Of a stretch of 64,000 nucleotides of DNA, positions 7,748 to 15,532 are shown piece after piece. Numbering within the stretch: position 1 is the first letter of the stretch; each line of letters opens with the position of its first letter. Under the pieces are notes generated by a model. It saw only the letters and a list, made by a program, of their open reading frames with translations. It had not been told where the DNA came from and did not search any database. Origin of the DNA: Novosphingobium sp. (GTDB lineage Bacteria > Pseudomonadota > Alphaproteobacteria > Sphingomonadales > Sphingomonadaceae); assembly GCA_016719755.1 (NCBI GenBank), contig JADJYM010000013.1:84325-148324 (forward strand), read 5' to 3'. A program made the translations under genes and the position numbers.

Positions 7748-9133
7748 ATGAGCGACCTGCTGGGGCAAATCGGCGCAATCGTTGGGCCACAGGGGCTGAT
7801 TACCGGCGCGGATGTGGCCCTGCGCGCGGGCGACTGGCTGGGGCTATCGACCTGCCAGGCCAAGGCCGTGGTGCGTCCCGCAAGCACGCAGGAACTGAGC
7901 GCGGTGATGGCGCTGTGCCACGCGGCGGGGCAGAGCATCGTGCCGGCAGGCGGCCTCACGGGGCTGGTCCATGGGGCCGACTGCACGCCTGATGACATCC
8001 AGGTCTCGCTGGAGCGGATGCGCGCCGTGGAGGCGATCGATCCTGTCGGACGGACGATGATCGTCGAGGCTGGATGCCCGGTTCAGGCTGCGCAGGAAGC
8101 GGCCGAGGCGCAGGGGCTGAAGTTCGCGGTCGACTGGGGCGGGCGCGGCACGGCGACCATTGGCGGCGGCATTTCCACCAATGCGGGCGGCAATTCCGTG
8201 GTCCGCTATGGCATGATGCGCGACAACGTGCTGGGGCTGGAGGCGGTCATGGCCGATGGCACCATCATCAGCGCGATGAACACCCTGATCAAGAACAACG
8301 CCGCCTATGATCTGAAGCACCTGTTCATCGGCAGCGAGGGCACACTGGGGATCGTTACCCGCGCCGTATTGAAACTGCAAAGCGCGCCGCTTTCCACCCA
8401 GACCGCGCTGCTGGCGCTGGGCGGGTTCGATGCGGTGCAGCGGCTGTTCGTGCTGGCCGGCCAGCGCTTTGGCAGCGCGCTGACCTCGTTCGAGGTGATG
8501 TGGGCCAATTTCTACGAACCCATTGGCGTCGCCATGGGGCGCCACACCCCGCCGCTGCCCGGCGGGCATTCGCACTACGTTCTGATCGAGACCAGCGGCA
8601 ACGATCCCGAACGCGACGCCGCGCAGTTCGAAGCCGTATTGGGCGAGGCGCTGGAGCAGGGGCTGGTGATCGACGCGACCATCGCCGCAAGCAAGACGCA
8701 GGCGGCGGGCATCTGGAAAATCCGCGACGATATCGAAGGGCTCTACATCCACTCCATGCCGGCGGTGACCTTCGACGTCAGCCTGCCGATTGTGGCAATG
8801 GAAAGCTATGTGCGCGGTGTGGAAGCGGCGGCGCAGGCGGCCTTTGGCGACAGCGTGAAGTTCGTGGTGTTTGGCCATATCGGCGATGGCAACCTGCACA
8901 TCATCCTTGGTGCCCAACCGTTTACACCCGAAACCCGTCACCGGATCGAAGAAATCGTCTATACGCCCTTGAAAGCGCTGGGCGGTTCGATTTCTGCCGA
9001 ACACGGCATCGGCCTTGAAAAGCGCGACTGGCTGGCGCTGTGCCGCAGCGATGCGGAAATCGCGCTGATGCGCACCCTAAAGGCGGCGATGGACCCCAGG
9101 GGCATTCTCAATCCCGGCAAGGTGCTCGCCTGA
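7748..9133 (+). CDS. FAD-linked oxidase, GlcD / D-2-hydroxyacid dehydrogenase family
   Basis: 461-residue flavoprotein of the PCMH plus FAD-oxidase-C class, which oxidises D-2-hydroxyacids such as D-lactate, glycolate or D-2-hydroxyglutarate. The FAD-binding half shows AGGLTGLVHGADC and a long GGGISTNAGGNSVVRYGMMR-type loop. The C-terminal half has VFGHIGDGNLHI, whose histidines match the metal/substrate site, and SAEHGIGLEKRDW. The ATG at 7748 is preferred over the upstream GTG at 7733 because the sequence AGAGGA precedes it at proper spacing. It follows the thiolase terminator and precedes the enoyl-CoA hydratase by 38 bases, probably as a two-gene unit. The substrate is unknown. Confidence 0.9.
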   Translation: MSDLLGQIGAIVGPQGLITGADVALRAGDWLGLSTCQAKAVVRPASTQELSAVMALCHAAGQSIVPAGGLTGLVHGADCTPDDIQVSLERMRAVEAIDPVGRTMIVEAGCPVQAAQEAAEAQGLKFAVDWGGRGTATIGGGISTNAGGNSVVRYGMMRDNVLGLEAVMADGTIISAMNTLIKNNAAYDLKHLFIGSEGTLGIVTRAVLKLQSAPLSTQTALLALGGFDAVQRLFVLAGQRFGSALTSFEVMWANFYEPIGVAMGRHTPPLPGGHSHYVLIETSGNDPERDAAQFEAVLGEALEQGLVIDATIAASKTQAAGIWKIRDDIEGLYIHSMPAVTFDVSLPIVAMESYVRGVEAAAQAAFGDSVKFVVFGHIGDGNLHIILGAQPFTPETRHRIEEIVYTPLKALGGSISAEHGIGLEKRDWLALCRSDAEIALMRTLKAAMDPRGILNPGKVLA

Positions 9134-9171
9134 TTTCCCAACTGATACCTATAAATAACTGAGAGAGCTGC

Positions 9172-9960
9172 ATGTCTGCCCTGACTTACGAAACCTCTGA
9201 CCACGTCGCCACGATCACGCTCAACCGGCCGGAGCGGATGAACACCATCTCGCCCGCGATGCTGGACGAACTGTGCGACATGCTGAAGCGGGCCAACAAG
9301 GACGCCGAGGCGCGGGTGGTGGTGCTGACCGGGACGGGACGCGCGTTCTGCGCCGGGCTCGACCTGACCGAAGCTTCGCGCGGCGAGGGGATCGGCGGCG
9401 GCCAGCGCCAGGCGCCCGAAACGCTCGACCTCAGCCATACCCCGCCGACCGTGCTGTTCGACATGGACAAGCCGGTGATCTGCGCGCTCAACGGTTCGGC
9501 AGCAGGTTATGGGATGGACCTGGCACTGGGTTGCGACATCCGGATCATGGCCAATAATGCCAAGCTGGCCGCCGCGTTCGTCAAGCGCGGGGTCCTGCCG
9601 GAAAGCGGCGGCACCTGGTTCCTGCCCCGGATGCTCGGCTGGGCCAAGGCGGCGGAGATCATCTTCACCGGCCGGACGCTGGACGCCGCGCAGTGCCTTG
9701 CCGAAGGGCTGGTCAACGCGGTCGTCCCGGCGGATCAGGTCGCGGCCGAGGCGCGCAAACTGGCGCTCGAAATCGCCGCCAACGCCCCGCTTGCAGTGCG
9801 CGCCGCCAAGCGGATGATGCGGATGGGGCTGGACGAACCGTTCGGCACCCATGTCCAGCACGTCTACCTGCAACTGCTGCCGCTGTTCGCCAGCGAAGAC
9901 TTCAAGGAAGGCGTCGCCTCGTTCCTCGAGAAGCGCCCGGCGGCGTTCAAGGGGCGGTAG
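9172..9960 (+). CDS. Enoyl-CoA hydratase/isomerase family protein
   Basis: Crotonase-fold enzyme of 262 residues. The oxyanion-hole elements are present (GRAFCAGLDLTEASRG and ALNGSAAGYGMDLALGCDIR). Of the two catalytic glutamates of rat crotonase, the first position (PEI in the prototype) reads FVKRGV here, while a Glu is kept in AAEIIFTGRTL; PESGGTWFLPR provides another acidic side chain. This pattern is common in crotonase paralogues whose activity is not simple hydration, so the exact reaction is uncertain. It lies 38 bases downstream of the FAD-linked oxidase and is probably cotranscribed with it. No ribosome-binding site stronger than GAGAG is visible. Confidence 0.9.
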   Translation: MSALTYETSDHVATITLNRPERMNTISPAMLDELCDMLKRANKDAEARVVVLTGTGRAFCAGLDLTEASRGEGIGGGQRQAPETLDLSHTPPTVLFDMDKPVICALNGSAAGYGMDLALGCDIRIMANNAKLAAAFVKRGVLPESGGTWFLPRMLGWAKAAEIIFTGRTLDAAQCLAEGLVNAVVPADQVAAEARKLALEIAANAPLAVRAAKRMMRMGLDEPFGTHVQHVYLQLLPLFASEDFKEGVASFLEKRPAAFKGR

Positions 9961-9990
9961 GGTCAACGCTGCCACTGCATCGCAGAAGGA

Positions 9991-10056
9991 GCAGTCCCTC
10001 CCTGTTTCGCGAAGCGGAATGGAGAGGGGGACCGTCCCGCAGGGATGGTGGAGGGG
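9991..10056. repeat. GC-rich intergenic repeat element (copy 1)
   Basis: Short imperfect palindromic stretch with the pattern TCCCTCCCTG ... GGAGAGGGGG ... GTCCCGCAGGGATGG ... GAGGGGC downstream of the enoyl-CoA hydratase. A related stretch (CCACCTCCCC ... GACAGGGAGGG) lies at 10430-10490, so the two flank the DUF559 gene. Confidence 0.5.
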
Positions 10057-10066
10057 CTGCGGCCAT

Positions 10067-10423
10067 TCACTGCGGCTGTTGGCAAATTCCGATTATGGCC
10101 TGCGCCACATCGACTGGCGATTTCAGGACATCGGCGGCAAAAAACCTGACCACGCGGTAGCCCTGGCTTTCCAGCCAGCAGGTGCGCTGCGCATCTGTTG
10201 TCGGCCTGTCACCCATGTCGTGAGCGCCACCGTCGATTTCTATCACCAGTTTTGCGGCAGGGCAGTAGAAGTCGACAACATAAGGCCCCGCTGGATGCTC
10301 ACGCCGGAACTTGAGGCCGTTGACCTGCCTGAGTTCGCTCCACAGCAGGGCTTCTGGCAGGGGCGGTGCCTTGCGCAGGGCGCGGGCCTTTAGGACCGTG
10401 GCACGGGTGGTCTGGCGTGGCAT
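10067..10423 (-). CDS. DUF559 domain protein (putative endonuclease fold)
   Basis: 118 residues, matching the DUF559/Vsr-like family of small PD-(D/E)XK-fold proteins: an N-terminal basic segment ending in KFRREHPAGPYVVDFYCP, then the acidic core AAKLVIEIDGGAHD, then the C-terminal GYRVVRFFAADVLKSPVDVA. Asp/Glu residues in VVDFYC and VIEIDGG correspond to the predicted metal-binding residues. The start at ATG 10423 has GGAAGGG upstream. It stands alone between two similar GC-rich repeats and has no functional link to its metabolic neighbours. The cellular role of this family is not established. Confidence 0.82.
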   Translation of the reverse strand: MPRQTTRATVLKARALRKAPPLPEALLWSELRQVNGLKFRREHPAGPYVVDFYCPAAKLVIEIDGGAHDMGDRPTTDAQRTCWLESQGYRVVRFFAADVLKSPVDVAQAIIGICQQPQ

Positions 10424-10429
10424 TGGCCC

Positions 10430-10490
10430 TTCCGTCAGCCCTGCGGGCTGCCACCTCCCCATCGCCTGCGGCGACAGGGAGGGTCTTTTC
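10430..10490. repeat. GC-rich intergenic repeat element (copy 2)
   Basis: Imperfect palindromic GC-rich stretch between the DUF559 gene and the 2-hydroxyacid dehydrogenase, with CCACCTCCCCATCGC paired against GCGACAGGGAGGG around a short loop. It resembles the element at 9991-10056. Confidence 0.45.
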
Positions 10491-11655
10491 ACCCTTCCAG
10501 CAGGGCCGCGCGCCCGACATCGCGGGCGTTCGGAATGCCGGTCAGCCCCAGCGCGGTGCGCATGTCCTGTTTGTAGAGGCCGAGCATCCGGGTCAGCGCC
10601 GCTTCGCCGCCGGCGGCCAGCGCCATCACCCACGGGCGGCCGACCAGCGCGGCCCTGGCGCCCAGCGCCAGCGCCTTGACCAGATCCTGCCCGCAGCGGA
10701 TCCCGCCATCGACCAGCAGCGTGGTTTCGCTGCCCACCGCGTCCGCGATGCGCGGCAGCATGGAAGCGGTGGAGGCCGCGCCGTCGAGCTGGCGGCCACC
10801 GTGGTTGCTGACGATCATCCCGTCCGCGCCGACCGCCACGGCAGCGCGGGCGTCGGCCACGTCGAGCACGCCCTTCAGCACCAGATTGCCCTGCCACACC
10901 CCCCGCAGCCATTCGATGTCGGTCCAGGTGACCGAGCTGTCGAACTGGGTGCCGGTCCAGTGCAGGTAGTCGCGCGGGTTCTTTGACTGCTTCACGTACA
11001 TGGCGATGTTGCCGAAGCCATGCGGGGCGCCTTTCAGCCCCACGTCCCACGCCCAGCGCGGGTGCAGCGCATAGTCGAGTGCGCCCGACCGGAAGCGGCC
11101 CCACGGCCCCAGCCCGCCCGCCATGCCGTTGCGGATGTCGCGGTAACGGGTGCCAAGCACCGCAAGGTCGATGGTGAAGGCGAGGGTGCGCACCCCGTTG
11201 TCCCAGGCGCGGGCGAGGATTTCCTGCACGATCCCCCGGTCCTTCAGCATGTAGAGCTGGAACCAGGCGGGCCGGTCGGACACCGCGCCGACTTCCTCCA
11301 GCGTGCAGATACCCACGGTGGATAGGCAGAAAGGGATGCCCGCTGCGTCAGCCGCGCGCTTGGCCTGCACTTCGCCGCGCCGCGCGGTCATCCCGCCCAT
11401 GCCGACGGGGGCGAGGATCAGCGGCATGGCCAGCTTTTCGCCGAACAGATCGACCGAGCAGTCCATCTTCGAGGCGTCGACCAGCACTTTCTGGTTCAGG
11501 CTGACCTCTTCCCAGTCTGCGGTGTTGCGGCGCAGGGTCACTTCCGCGCCCGCGCCGCCATCGATGTAGTCGAACAGGAAGCGCGGCAGCCGCTTCTCCG
11601 CCTCGCGCCGGAAATCGGCGAACGAGGCGGGAAGGAGGTTGAGCGACTGCCCCAT
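10489..11655 (-). CDS. lldD: FMN-dependent alpha-hydroxyacid dehydrogenase (L-lactate/mandelate dehydrogenase family)
   Basis: 388 residues, full length for the family, oxidising L-2-hydroxyacids to 2-oxoacids with FMN. Visible motifs: LILAPVGMGGMTARRGE near the FMN phosphate site, CLSTVGICTLEEV, and the catalytic block IVSNHGGRQLDGAAST with its active-site His and Arg. LLVDGGIRCGQDLVKALALGA and GRPWVMALAAGG complete the barrel. The start codon overlaps the stop of the upstream ThDP enzyme (TGATG), so the two are translationally coupled. Whether the substrate is lactate, mandelate or another 2-hydroxyacid is not visible; the coupled partner suggests its 2-oxoacid product may be decarboxylated or ligated. 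Confidence 0.9.
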   Translation of the reverse strand: MGQSLNLLPASFADFRREAEKRLPRFLFDYIDGGAGAEVTLRRNTADWEEVSLNQKVLVDASKMDCSVDLFGEKLAMPLILAPVGMGGMTARRGEVQAKRAADAAGIPFCLSTVGICTLEEVGAVSDRPAWFQLYMLKDRGIVQEILARAWDNGVRTLAFTIDLAVLGTRYRDIRNGMAGGLGPWGRFRSGALDYALHPRWAWDVGLKGAPHGFGNIAMYVKQSKNPRDYLHWTGTQFDSSVTWTDIEWLRGVWQGNLVLKGVLDVADARAAVAVGADGMIVSNHGGRQLDGAASTASMLPRIADAVGSETTLLVDGGIRCGQDLVKALALGARAALVGRPWVMALAAGGEAALTRMLGLYKQDMRTALGLTGIPNARDVGRAALLEG

Positions 11656-13202
11656 CAGAGCATGGCTTCGATCAGGCGCGGCCCCTTGTGGGCGAGTGCC
11701 TCGACCAGTGCGGCGCGCAGTTCCTCTGCCGTTTCGACGCGGACGGCTGGCACGCCCATGCCTTCGGAAATTTGCGTCCAGTTCAGCCCCGGATTGCGCA
11801 AGTCGAGCATCGACAGCGCCTTTGGTCCGGGGTTCTGCACACCCACCCGCATCAGTTCGATGTTGAGGATCGCGTAGGAGCCGTTGTTGAGAATGATGGT
11901 GGTGACGTCGAGCTGCTCGCGCGCCATCGTCCACAGCGCCTGGTTGGTGTACATGCCCGAGCCATCGGCCTGGAGCGCGATCACCTTGCGGTCCGGGCAG
12001 GCGACTGCCGCGCCCACTGCCAGCGGCAGGCCCTGGCCGATGGCCCCGCCGGTCAGTTGCAGCCAGTCGTGCTTTGCCGCGCCCGCGCACATGCTGAAAG
12101 CCGCGCCGCCGGAGGTGGCGCTTTCATCCGAAACGATGGCGTTTTCGGGCAGCAGTTCGCTCAGGATCGCGCCGATGTTGGCCGAATTGAGCTTGCCCGG
12201 ATCGGCCTCGAAGCGGGTGGGTGCCTGGATCAGGGCTGGCTCGGCAGGGGCGTTCAGCGCTTTGGCAAGGCCAGCGAGCGCCGCCTGCGCATCCTCGCGC
12301 AGCGAGGCCAGCCGCACCAGCCGCGAATCCGGTGGCGAAAGGAAGCTGGGCTTGCCGGGATAGGCGAAGAACGAGACCGGCGGTTCGGTGCCGCAGAACA
12401 CGATGGCCTTGAAATCCGCGAGGTAGCTTTCCGCCATTTCGCCGAAATAGGGCAGCTTTTCCACCGCGACCCGGCCCGCGCCGCGCTGGTGACGGGTGAC
12501 AAAGGTTTCGGCGATCAGCCGCGCCCCGGTGGCCGCCGCGATCCGTCCGGCCTCCACCAGCGCCTCCTCGCGCAGCGCCCGCCCGCCCAGGAACAGCGCC
12601 TTGGGGCCTTCCACTTCGCTGAGCACGGCGGCGGCATCGAGGATCGCCTGGGCGGGCGCGCGCGGAGCCGGGGCTGCGGGCCGGGCGGCGGCGGGGGCGG
12701 ATCCTTCGGTCCAGGCGTGGTCGGCAGGGACGATCACCGTTGCCACCTTGCCCGGATAGGACTGGGCGACCGCAAAGGCCTCGGCCCCGGCCTGGGCAAG
12801 ATCGCGCTCGGAGTTGGAGACCCGCACCCAGTCCGACATCGGCCGGGCCACGCCCGCCGCGTCCGATGTCAGCGGTGCGTTGTAGTGCAGGTGATAGGTC
12901 GCATGGTCGCCGACCATGTTGATGACGGGCGAGCCTGCGCGGCGTGCATTGTGCAGGTTGGCAAGCCCGTTGCCCAGCCCCGGGCCAAGGTGAAGCAGGG
13001 TGACTGCGGGCTTGTCCGCCATGCGCCCGTAACCGTCAGCCGCGCCGGTCACCACGCCTTCGAACAGGCCCAGAATCGCGCGCATCCCGTGCTGGCGGTC
13101 AACCGCCGCGACCAGTTGCATTTCCGACGTGCCGGGGTTGGCGAAGCAGACCTCAACCCCGTGTGCGTAAAGCGTTTCGATAAAGGCTTCGGCCCCGTTC
13201 AT
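11655..13202 (-). CDS. ThDP-dependent enzyme, acetolactate synthase large subunit-like
   Basis: 515 residues with three-domain ThDP-enzyme architecture. The N-terminal domain has GVEVCFANPGTSEMQ and the activating Glu in LGLFEGVVTGAADGYGRM (about residue 49). The C-terminal ThDP/Mg site is QADGSGMYTNQALW through IILNNGSYAI (DG ... NN motif). Members of this subfamily are annotated as acetolactate synthase large subunits but lack a small regulatory subunit partner, and none is encoded here. Coupling to an FMN 2-hydroxyacid dehydrogenase resembles the mandelate-to-benzoylformate-to-aldehyde logic (dehydrogenase plus decarboxylase), so a 2-oxoacid decarboxylase is a reasonable alternative. Function unresolved. 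Confidence 0.8.
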   Translation of the reverse strand: MNGAEAFIETLYAHGVEVCFANPGTSEMQLVAAVDRQHGMRAILGLFEGVVTGAADGYGRMADKPAVTLLHLGPGLGNGLANLHNARRAGSPVINMVGDHATYHLHYNAPLTSDAAGVARPMSDWVRVSNSERDLAQAGAEAFAVAQSYPGKVATVIVPADHAWTEGSAPAAARPAAPAPRAPAQAILDAAAVLSEVEGPKALFLGGRALREEALVEAGRIAAATGARLIAETFVTRHQRGAGRVAVEKLPYFGEMAESYLADFKAIVFCGTEPPVSFFAYPGKPSFLSPPDSRLVRLASLREDAQAALAGLAKALNAPAEPALIQAPTRFEADPGKLNSANIGAILSELLPENAIVSDESATSGGAAFSMCAGAAKHDWLQLTGGAIGQGLPLAVGAAVACPDRKVIALQADGSGMYTNQALWTMAREQLDVTTIILNNGSYAILNIELMRVGVQNPGPKALSMLDLRNPGLNWTQISEGMGVPAVRVETAEELRAALVEALAHKGPRLIEAML

Positions 13203-13281
13203 CCGGCATATCCTCCCTGATTTCGGGGGAGGCTAGCGCCTGTGCGGGCTTAGTGAAAGACCAATCCTTGATTGCAACCGG

Positions 13282-13593
13282 TCAGCCGTGTTGCTCTGCG
13301 CAGATCAGGCACAGCGAATGGATGATCGCGCGCACCACCGGGTCCTTGAGGCTGTAATAGCGGGTCTGCGCTTCGCCGCGGATGGCGACCACGCCCTCGT
13401 CGCGCAGCATGGCCAGGTGCTGCGAGACGGCGGACTGGGACAGGCCGGTCAGCGTCACCAGTTCGCTGACCGAAACTTCGCCCTCGTCCATCCGGCAGAG
13501 CATCAGCAGACGCTCAGGGTGGCTCATGAACTTCAGCCGCGCCGCCATGGCGGCGGAATTGGTCTTCAGTTCGGAAAGGTCGGTTGGCTTCAT
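13282..13593 (-). CDS. ArsR-family regulator, BigR/SqrR-like (sulfide-responsive)
   Basis: 103-residue winged-helix repressor. The recognition helix region reads SVSELVTLTGLSQSAVSQHL, followed by the wing GVVAIRGEAQTRYYSL. A Cys in LMLCRMDEGE and Cys residues in the C-terminal helix (LCLICAEQHG) occupy the positions of the disulfide/tetrasulfide-forming pair in the persulfide sensors BigR and SqrR. It is divergently transcribed from a persulfide-dioxygenase-like hydrolase and a TauE exporter, which is the known BigR regulon layout. The AT-rich spacer between them is the likely operator. The sensor assignment rests on context plus the cysteine pattern. Confidence 0.82.
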   Translation of the reverse strand: MKPTDLSELKTNSAAMAARLKFMSHPERLLMLCRMDEGEVSVSELVTLTGLSQSAVSQHLAMLRDEGVVAIRGEAQTRYYSLKDPVVRAIIHSLCLICAEQHG

Positions 13594-13668
13594 AATCTTA
13601 GCCTAGCTAAGGGGTGGCGCGCAGATGTGCAATGGCCGTTTCAATTTGCTACCTGATGGGCGCTGCGG

Positions 13669-13735
13669 GGCGCATTATTCGCTTGCTATAATTGCGCATT
13701 ATTGCATATAAGGCAAGTGTAATATATCTTCGTGC
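13669..13735. promoter_or_regulatory. AT-rich divergent promoter/operator of the sulfide module
   Basis: Unusually AT-rich stretch in the 154-bp gap between the ArsR regulator and the metallo-hydrolase. It contains the direct repeat GCGCATTATT (13670-13679 and 13694-13703) and an imperfect inverted repeat CTTGCTATA ... TATAAGGCAAG (13682-13716), followed by TAATATATC. Operators of BigR-type repressors are AT-rich imperfect palindromes overlapping the promoter, which fits. Confidence 0.55.
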
Positions 13736-13747
13736 AAAGGATCGCAC

Positions 13748-14671
13748 ATGACCGATACCGCTCTTGCCACTGCCGTGGCCCAGATCGACCAGGCCCGAGC
13801 CAGCGGGCGGGTGCCGCGGGTGAAGACCTTCTTCGATCCCGCGACCTTCACCGCGACCCATGTTGTCTGGGACGCCGCCACCGGCAAGGCGGCGGTGATC
13901 GATTCGGTGCTGGATTTCGACCAGCCCTCGGGCCGGACCTCCACCGCCAGCGCGGACGCGGTGATCGCCTTCGTGCGCGAGCAGGGACTGGAAGCCGAAT
14001 GGTTGCTGGAAACCCACGCCCACGCCGATCACCTGTCTGCCGCGCCCTACCTCAAGGAGCAGCTTGGCGGCAAAATCGCCATCGGCGCGGAAATCCGCAC
14101 CGTGCAGGGCGTTTTTGCCGGGGTGTTCAACGAGCCGGACAGTTTTGCGACCGACGGTTCGCAGTTTGACCGGCTATTGGCCGATGGCGAGCAGGTGGTG
14201 CTGGGCGAACTGGCGCTGATCGCGCTGCACGTGCCGGGGCACACGCCCGCCTGCATGGCCTATGTCATCGGTGATGCGGTGTTCGTGGGCGATACCCTGT
14301 TCATGCCGGACTATGGCACGGCGCGCTGCGATTTCCCGGGCGGTGATGCCCGGGCTCTCTATCGCTCGGTGCGCCGCCTGCTGGCCCTGCCTGCGGAGAC
14401 GCGTGTGTTCCTGTGCCATGACTACCTGGCACCGGGCCGCAGCGATTACGTGTGGGAAACAACGGTCGCGGCGCAGCGAGCGGGGAACGTCCAGATCCAT
14501 GACGGGATCGCGGAGGATGAATTCGCCGCCATGCGCGAGGCGCGCGATGCCACGCTTGGCATGCCGCGCCTGATTCTCCCGTCCGTGCAGGTCAACATCC
14601 GCGCCGGGCACTTCCCCGAACCGGAGGCTAACGGGGTCAGCTACCTCAAGCTGCCGCTGAACCTGCTATGA
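13748..14671 (+). CDS. blh: MBL-fold hydrolase, Blh/ETHE1-like persulfide dioxygenase
   Basis: 307 residues with a metallo-beta-lactamase fold. The metal motif HAHADH is seen in LLETHAHADHLSAAPYL, further metal ligands are in LHVPGHTPACMAY and VFVGDTLFMPDYGTARCDFPGG, and FLCHDY near residue 222 provides the last His. ETHE1/Blh enzymes bind a single Fe(II) and oxidise glutathione persulfide to sulfite and glutathione. It is the first gene after the ArsR operator and overlaps the sulfite-exporter gene by four bases, which supports a sulfide-detoxification role: persulfide oxidised to sulfite, then sulfite exported. Confidence 0.87.
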   Translation: MTDTALATAVAQIDQARASGRVPRVKTFFDPATFTATHVVWDAATGKAAVIDSVLDFDQPSGRTSTASADAVIAFVREQGLEAEWLLETHAHADHLSAAPYLKEQLGGKIAIGAEIRTVQGVFAGVFNEPDSFATDGSQFDRLLADGEQVVLGELALIALHVPGHTPACMAYVIGDAVFVGDTLFMPDYGTARCDFPGGDARALYRSVRRLLALPAETRVFLCHDYLAPGRSDYVWETTVAAQRAGNVQIHDGIAEDEFAAMREARDATLGMPRLILPSVQVNIRAGHFPEPEANGVSYLKLPLNLL

Positions 14672-15453
14672 TGGCCGATGTCACCTATCTGCTCTCGGCG
14701 CTCAGCGGCGTTGCGGTGGGTTTCACCCTGGGTCTGGTCGGCGGGGGTGGATCGATCCTGGCGGTGCCGCTGATGGTCTATGTGGTGGGAGTAAAGAACC
14801 CGCACATCGCCATCGGCACAGCCGCGCTTGCGGTTGCCGTCAATGCGCTGGCGGGGCTGGCGAGCCATGCCCGCGCCCATAACGTCAACTGGCGCTGCGG
14901 CGGCGCTTATGCGCTGGCCGGGGTGGCGGGGGCCTTCGCCGGGTCGAGCGCGGGCAAGGCAGTGGACGGGCAACACCTGCTGCTGCTGTTCGCCCTGCTG
15001 ATGCTGGTGATCGCCGGGCTGATGTTCCGCAATCGCGGGCAGGAAGGCATCGAGGGCGTGGTCTGCAACCGCGACAACTTCCCCAAGGTTACTGCCTTCG
15101 GCTTTGGCACCGGGGTGCTGTCCGGTTTCTTCGGGATTGGCGGCGGGTTCCTGATCGTGCCGGGGCTGGTCGCCTCTACCGCGATGCCGGTTGGCCGGGC
15201 AGTGGGCACTTCGCTGGTTGCGGTTACCGCCTTCGGCCTCACCACGGCCTTCAACTATGCGCTGTCCGGATTGGTCGACTGGCCGCTGGCGGGCACCTTC
15301 ATCGTCGGCGGGGTGCTGGGCAGCGTGGCGGGAACCGCGCTGTCGCGGCGGATGGCGGCGGACAAGGGCCGGCTGAGTACGGTCTTCGCTGGGCTGGTGG
15401 TGGTCGTTGCGCTCTACATGATCTGGCAGGGGATTGGCCGCCTCGGTCTTTGA
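14668..15453 (+). CDS. TauE/SafE family sulfite/organosulfonate exporter
   Basis: 261-residue inner-membrane protein with about eight hydrophobic segments in two repeats, each with the glycine-rich TauE signature: [19 protein letters not shown] near the N-terminus and [20 protein letters not shown] near residue 150. The start ATG overlaps the hydrolase stop (ATGA), so the two are translationally coupled. Export of the sulfite made by the upstream dioxygenase is the simplest reading. The family also transports other sulfur compounds, so the substrate is inferred. Confidence 0.88.
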   Translation: MMADVTYLLSALSGVAVGFTLGLVGGGGSILAVPLMVYVVGVKNPHIAIGTAALAVAVNALAGLASHARAHNVNWRCGGAYALAGVAGAFAGSSAGKAVDGQHLLLLFALLMLVIAGLMFRNRGQEGIEGVVCNRDNFPKVTAFGFGTGVLSGFFGIGGGFLIVPGLVASTAMPVGRAVGTSLVAVTAFGLTTAFNYALSGLVDWPLAGTFIVGGVLGSVAGTALSRRMAADKGRLSTVFAGLVVVVALYMIWQGIGRLGL

Positions 15454-15532
15454 TGCGGCGCAATGCCTTGTGTCGCCGGTTCCGCTCGTTAAGGAGCGGT
15501 GCAAACCGGGACTGGATGCGGGAGCGAAACCC

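Noticed and set aside
11655-13202. Calling the ThDP enzyme a true acetolactate synthase (ilvB/ilvI)
   Set aside because: No small subunit gene adjoins it, and it is coupled to a hydroxyacid dehydrogenase rather than branched-chain biosynthesis genes.
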